Below, in pieces: positions 37,071-38,975 of a DNA stretch of 38,975 nucleotides. A program made the translations under genes and the position numbers. Origin of the DNA: a virus; IMG/VR virus record IMGVR_UViG_3300032213_002626, positions 1 to 38,975 of that record. One strand, 5' to 3'. How positions within the stretch are numbered: position 1 is the first letter of the stretch; each line of letters opens with the position of its first letter. Under the pieces are notes generated by a model. The model was not told where the DNA came from and did no database searches. It saw nothing but the letters and a program-made list of their open reading frames with translations.

Positions 37071-37078
37071 TATTTATT
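37071..37078 (+). promoter_or_regulatory. TATTTATT late-type box
   Basis: 22 bases before the scaffold ATG. Confidence 0.5.
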
Positions 37079-37100
37079 AGTTAAAATAACCAATTTTTTC

Positions 37101-38723
37101 ATGCAAGAAAATAAAAATTTAGTACAAGAGGCACTCATTCAAATGAAAAACGTTGAAGAGGCTATTGCCGAAAATGCAAAGGGAATACTTGCTTCAACTA
37201 TGAAGGAAGAAATCAATCAATTAGTAAAAGAATCTCTATCAGAACAAGATGATGAAGAAGAGGTTGACGTAGATGTAGACATGGATGACGACACAGAAGA
37301 TGTGGACGTTGATATGGATGCTGATAATGCGGATGATATGGACATGGACTTAGATTTAGACATGGACATGGATTCTGAAGAAAGTCCAATAGATTTAACT
37401 GACGCTTCTGACGAAGAAATTCTTAAGGTGTTTAAAGCAATGGGTGAAGAAGACGGAATCATCGTTAAAAAAGATGGTGACGATATTCACTTAACTGACA
37501 GTAACGCTGACCAAGAATATCTTGTTAAGCTTGGTGAATCTGAAGAAGACACAAATTATGATGACACTATGAATTTAGATGAAATCGATGAAATGGACGT
37601 TGACACAGAAGATGTGATTAACGCAATTTTTTCAAAAGACGGTGACGCTTCAGATATCGAAGTAGACCAAGATGATGAAGACGAAGTTATGTACGAAATC
37701 GAATTCGAAGAACAAGACGACGAAGATGATGATGATATGATGGAATCAGATGATGATGACATGATGGAATCAGATGATGAAGACATGATGGAATCAGATG
37801 ATGACATGATGGAATCAGATGATGACGAAGAACTTGATGAACAAGAAGACGATGACGAAGATTTGGACGAATCTTACAACCAAAGAAGAACTGTTAGAGA
37901 AGGAAAGTCTACAGTAAAACCTAAAGGTGTTGGAATTGGCTCAGGCCCTAAATTTACTTACAAGACAAAATCTGTAGGTGGATTTAAAGAGGACAAAAAA
38001 GAAGGTCCTAAATCAGTGGGTACTGGTAAAGCAAAATTCGAATACAAGAAAGGCGGAAATATGGAAGGAAAATCCAAAGTTGTTAAGGCAGAAACAAAAG
38101 AAGGTGATTACGGAATGAACAAGGGTGATAAATCTAAAACTTTTAAAGGTGATAAAGATTACACTACTAAAAAAGGTGACACGTTAAAAAGAAAAGCTTT
38201 CGAAAAGGAAGAAACTAAAGAAGCTGCTAGAACTTATGGAATGGGTTCCAAAGAAGGTAGAGGTCTAAGAAAAGGCATCACAAACAACAGAAACTATGTT
38301 TATGGTAAAGGTGGTGTTAAAGTAGAATCTACTCAAGAAGAAGTTAATATGTTGAGAGAAAAGAATGAAGAATATAGAAAAGCGTTAAATGTTTTCAGAG
38401 AAAAACTTAACGAAGTTGCTATCTTCAACTCAAACTTGGCATATGCTACAAGATTGTTCACTGAACATTCGACTACTAAGAAAGAGAAAATTAATATCTT
38501 AAGAAGATTTGACGATGTTGAAACTTTAAAAGAATCTAAAAATCTTTATCAGTCAATTAAAGGTGAATTGTCTAAAGGTGAAACTAAATCAATGAATGAA
38601 TCAGTTGAAACAAAATTAACAAAACAAGTTACTTCAGGTTCATCAACTACCTTAATTGAATCAAAAACTTATGAGAATCCTCAATTCATGAGAATGAAGG
38701 ATTTGATGAGTAAGTTAGGGTAA
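37101..38723 (+). CDS. Prohead scaffold-like protein with acidic repeat
   Basis: 540 residues between protease and capsid, the place of the T4 core scaffold gp22. An N-terminal helix is followed by acidic runs (about 46-95) and a tandem D-D-D-M-M-E-S repeat (about 211-245). A basic middle (KGDKSKTFKGDKDYTTKKGD) and a C-terminal coiled helix (NMLREKNEEYRKALNVFREK, then LNEVAIFNSNLAYATRLFTE) follow. The latter block is a mark of related phage scaffolds. It should be removed by the protease during maturation. The acidic repeat is reflected in a repeated DNA tract. Confidence 0.78.
   Translation: MQENKNLVQEALIQMKNVEEAIAENAKGILASTMKEEINQLVKESLSEQDDEEEVDVDVDMDDDTEDVDVDMDADNADDMDMDLDLDMDMDSEESPIDLTDASDEEILKVFKAMGEEDGIIVKKDGDDIHLTDSNADQEYLVKLGESEEDTNYDDTMNLDEIDEMDVDTEDVINAIFSKDGDASDIEVDQDDEDEVMYEIEFEEQDDEDDDDMMESDDDDMMESDDEDMMESDDDMMESDDDEELDEQEDDDEDLDESYNQRRTVREGKSTVKPKGVGIGSGPKFTYKTKSVGGFKEDKKEGPKSVGTGKAKFEYKKGGNMEGKSKVVKAETKEGDYGMNKGDKSKTFKGDKDYTTKKGDTLKRKAFEKEETKEAARTYGMGSKEGRGLRKGITNNRNYVYGKGGVKVESTQEEVNMLREKNEEYRKALNVFREKLNEVAIFNSNLAYATRLFTEHSTTKKEKINILRRFDDVETLKESKNLYQSIKGELSKGETKSMNESVETKLTKQVTSGSSTTLIESKTYENPQFMRMKDLMSKLG
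37725..37840 (+). repeat. Tandem GATGATGACATGATGGAATCA repeat
   Basis: Four near-identical units of GAT(GAT)GA(C/T)ATGATGGAATCA in the scaffold gene, coding for D-D-D-M-M-E-S. Confidence 0.85.
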
Positions 38724-38763
38724 AAAATAAATAAATAAATAAAACAAAAACAAATATTTTAAA

Positions 38764-38975
38764 ATGGGAGCATTATTAGAATCAGGTCTTGTTGGTAACA
38801 TCGGTCTTAAGCACCTTAAAGTTATCAAAGAAGATACAATCAACAAATGGGACAAATTAGGCTTTTTAGAAGGTCTTAAAGGTCACATGAGAGAAAACGT
38901 AGCACAATTATACGAAAACCAAGCATCATTCTTAATCAATGAATCATCATCTACATCTGATACAGGTGCATTTGA
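38764..38975 (+). CDS. Major capsid protein (gp23-like), N-terminal part, cut by window end
   Basis: The first 70 residues are present and the frame is open at the edge. MGALLESGLVGNIGLKHLKV, then KWDKLGFLEGL and V-A-Q-L-Y-E-N-Q-A-S-F-L-I-N-E-S follow the T4 gp23 N-terminus, where the K-W-x-x-x-G-x-L and L-x-E-N-Q-A motifs precede the cleavage site. Predicted prohead cleavage is after I-N-E (residue 60), leaving SSSTSD as the mature end. Start is the ATG after an A-rich leader. Confidence 0.88.
   Translation, partial: MGALLESGLVGNIGLKHLKVIKEDTINKWDKLGFLEGLKGHMRENVAQLYENQASFLINESSSTSDTGAF

Overview
The window is part of a large tailed-phage genome of the contractile-tail, T4-like lineage, most likely infecting a flavobacterium or another member of Bacteroidota. 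A T4-type head module is recognisable in order: large terminase (gp17-like), portal (gp20-like), prohead protease (gp21-like), acidic scaffold, and the start of a major capsid protein (gp23-like) cut by the window end. The host assignment rests on several signs. Promoters have the Bacteroidota form TTTG-N19/20-TAnnTTTG. Starts lack Shine-Dalgarno sequences. Two genes have lipobox signals. There is a Bacteroidota-type bS21 ribosomal protein, and a TonB-dependent receptor paired with a beta-helix lipoprotein. Base composition is strongly A+T-rich.

Layout. Positions 1-7.8 kb: a tRNA array of 18 genes (Thr, Leu x2, Arg x2, Glu, Val, Phe, Lys, Cys, Trp, Tyr, two CAU, Gln, His, Ile, Ser) interleaved with small genes and with G+C-richer spacers that can fold into hairpins or H-type pseudoknots. 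Positions 7.8-13.8 kb: a small lipoprotein, an M23 endopeptidase, two HAD-fold proteins, PspC-like and DUF2061 membrane proteins, a promoter-to-terminator ncRNA candidate, and a 500-residue late protein. Positions 13.8-17.5 kb: an operon for an outer-membrane TonB-dependent receptor and a surface lipoprotein. Positions 17.5-23.7 kb: a Cys-cluster protein, a phage tmRNA, an M20 peptidase, a zinc-ribbon metallopeptidase, a ClpC-like AAA+ unfoldase and a divergent UVR-repeat protein. Positions 23.8-38.98 kb: oxygenase, KTSC, nucleotidyltransferase-like and Thr/Pro-repeat proteins, then the head module, with a bS21 gene on the opposite strand inside it.

Three themes stand out. First, the phage carries a translation and protein-quality kit: 18 tRNAs, a tmRNA whose tag does not end in the usual ALAA, bS21, a ClpC-like unfoldase and a UVR-domain partner candidate. 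Second, a box TATTTAT(A/T) lies 2-28 bases before the start codon of about 15 genes on both strands, often directly after a terminator; it looks like the late promoter, in many cases giving leaderless or nearly leaderless mRNA. Third, many of those late genes begin with a short N-terminal peptide ending in (I/L)-x-E. This resembles the T4 capsid-targeting sequence cut by the gp21 protease, so these proteins may be packaged in the head and injected. All function calls come from reading motifs by eye; no database search was run.
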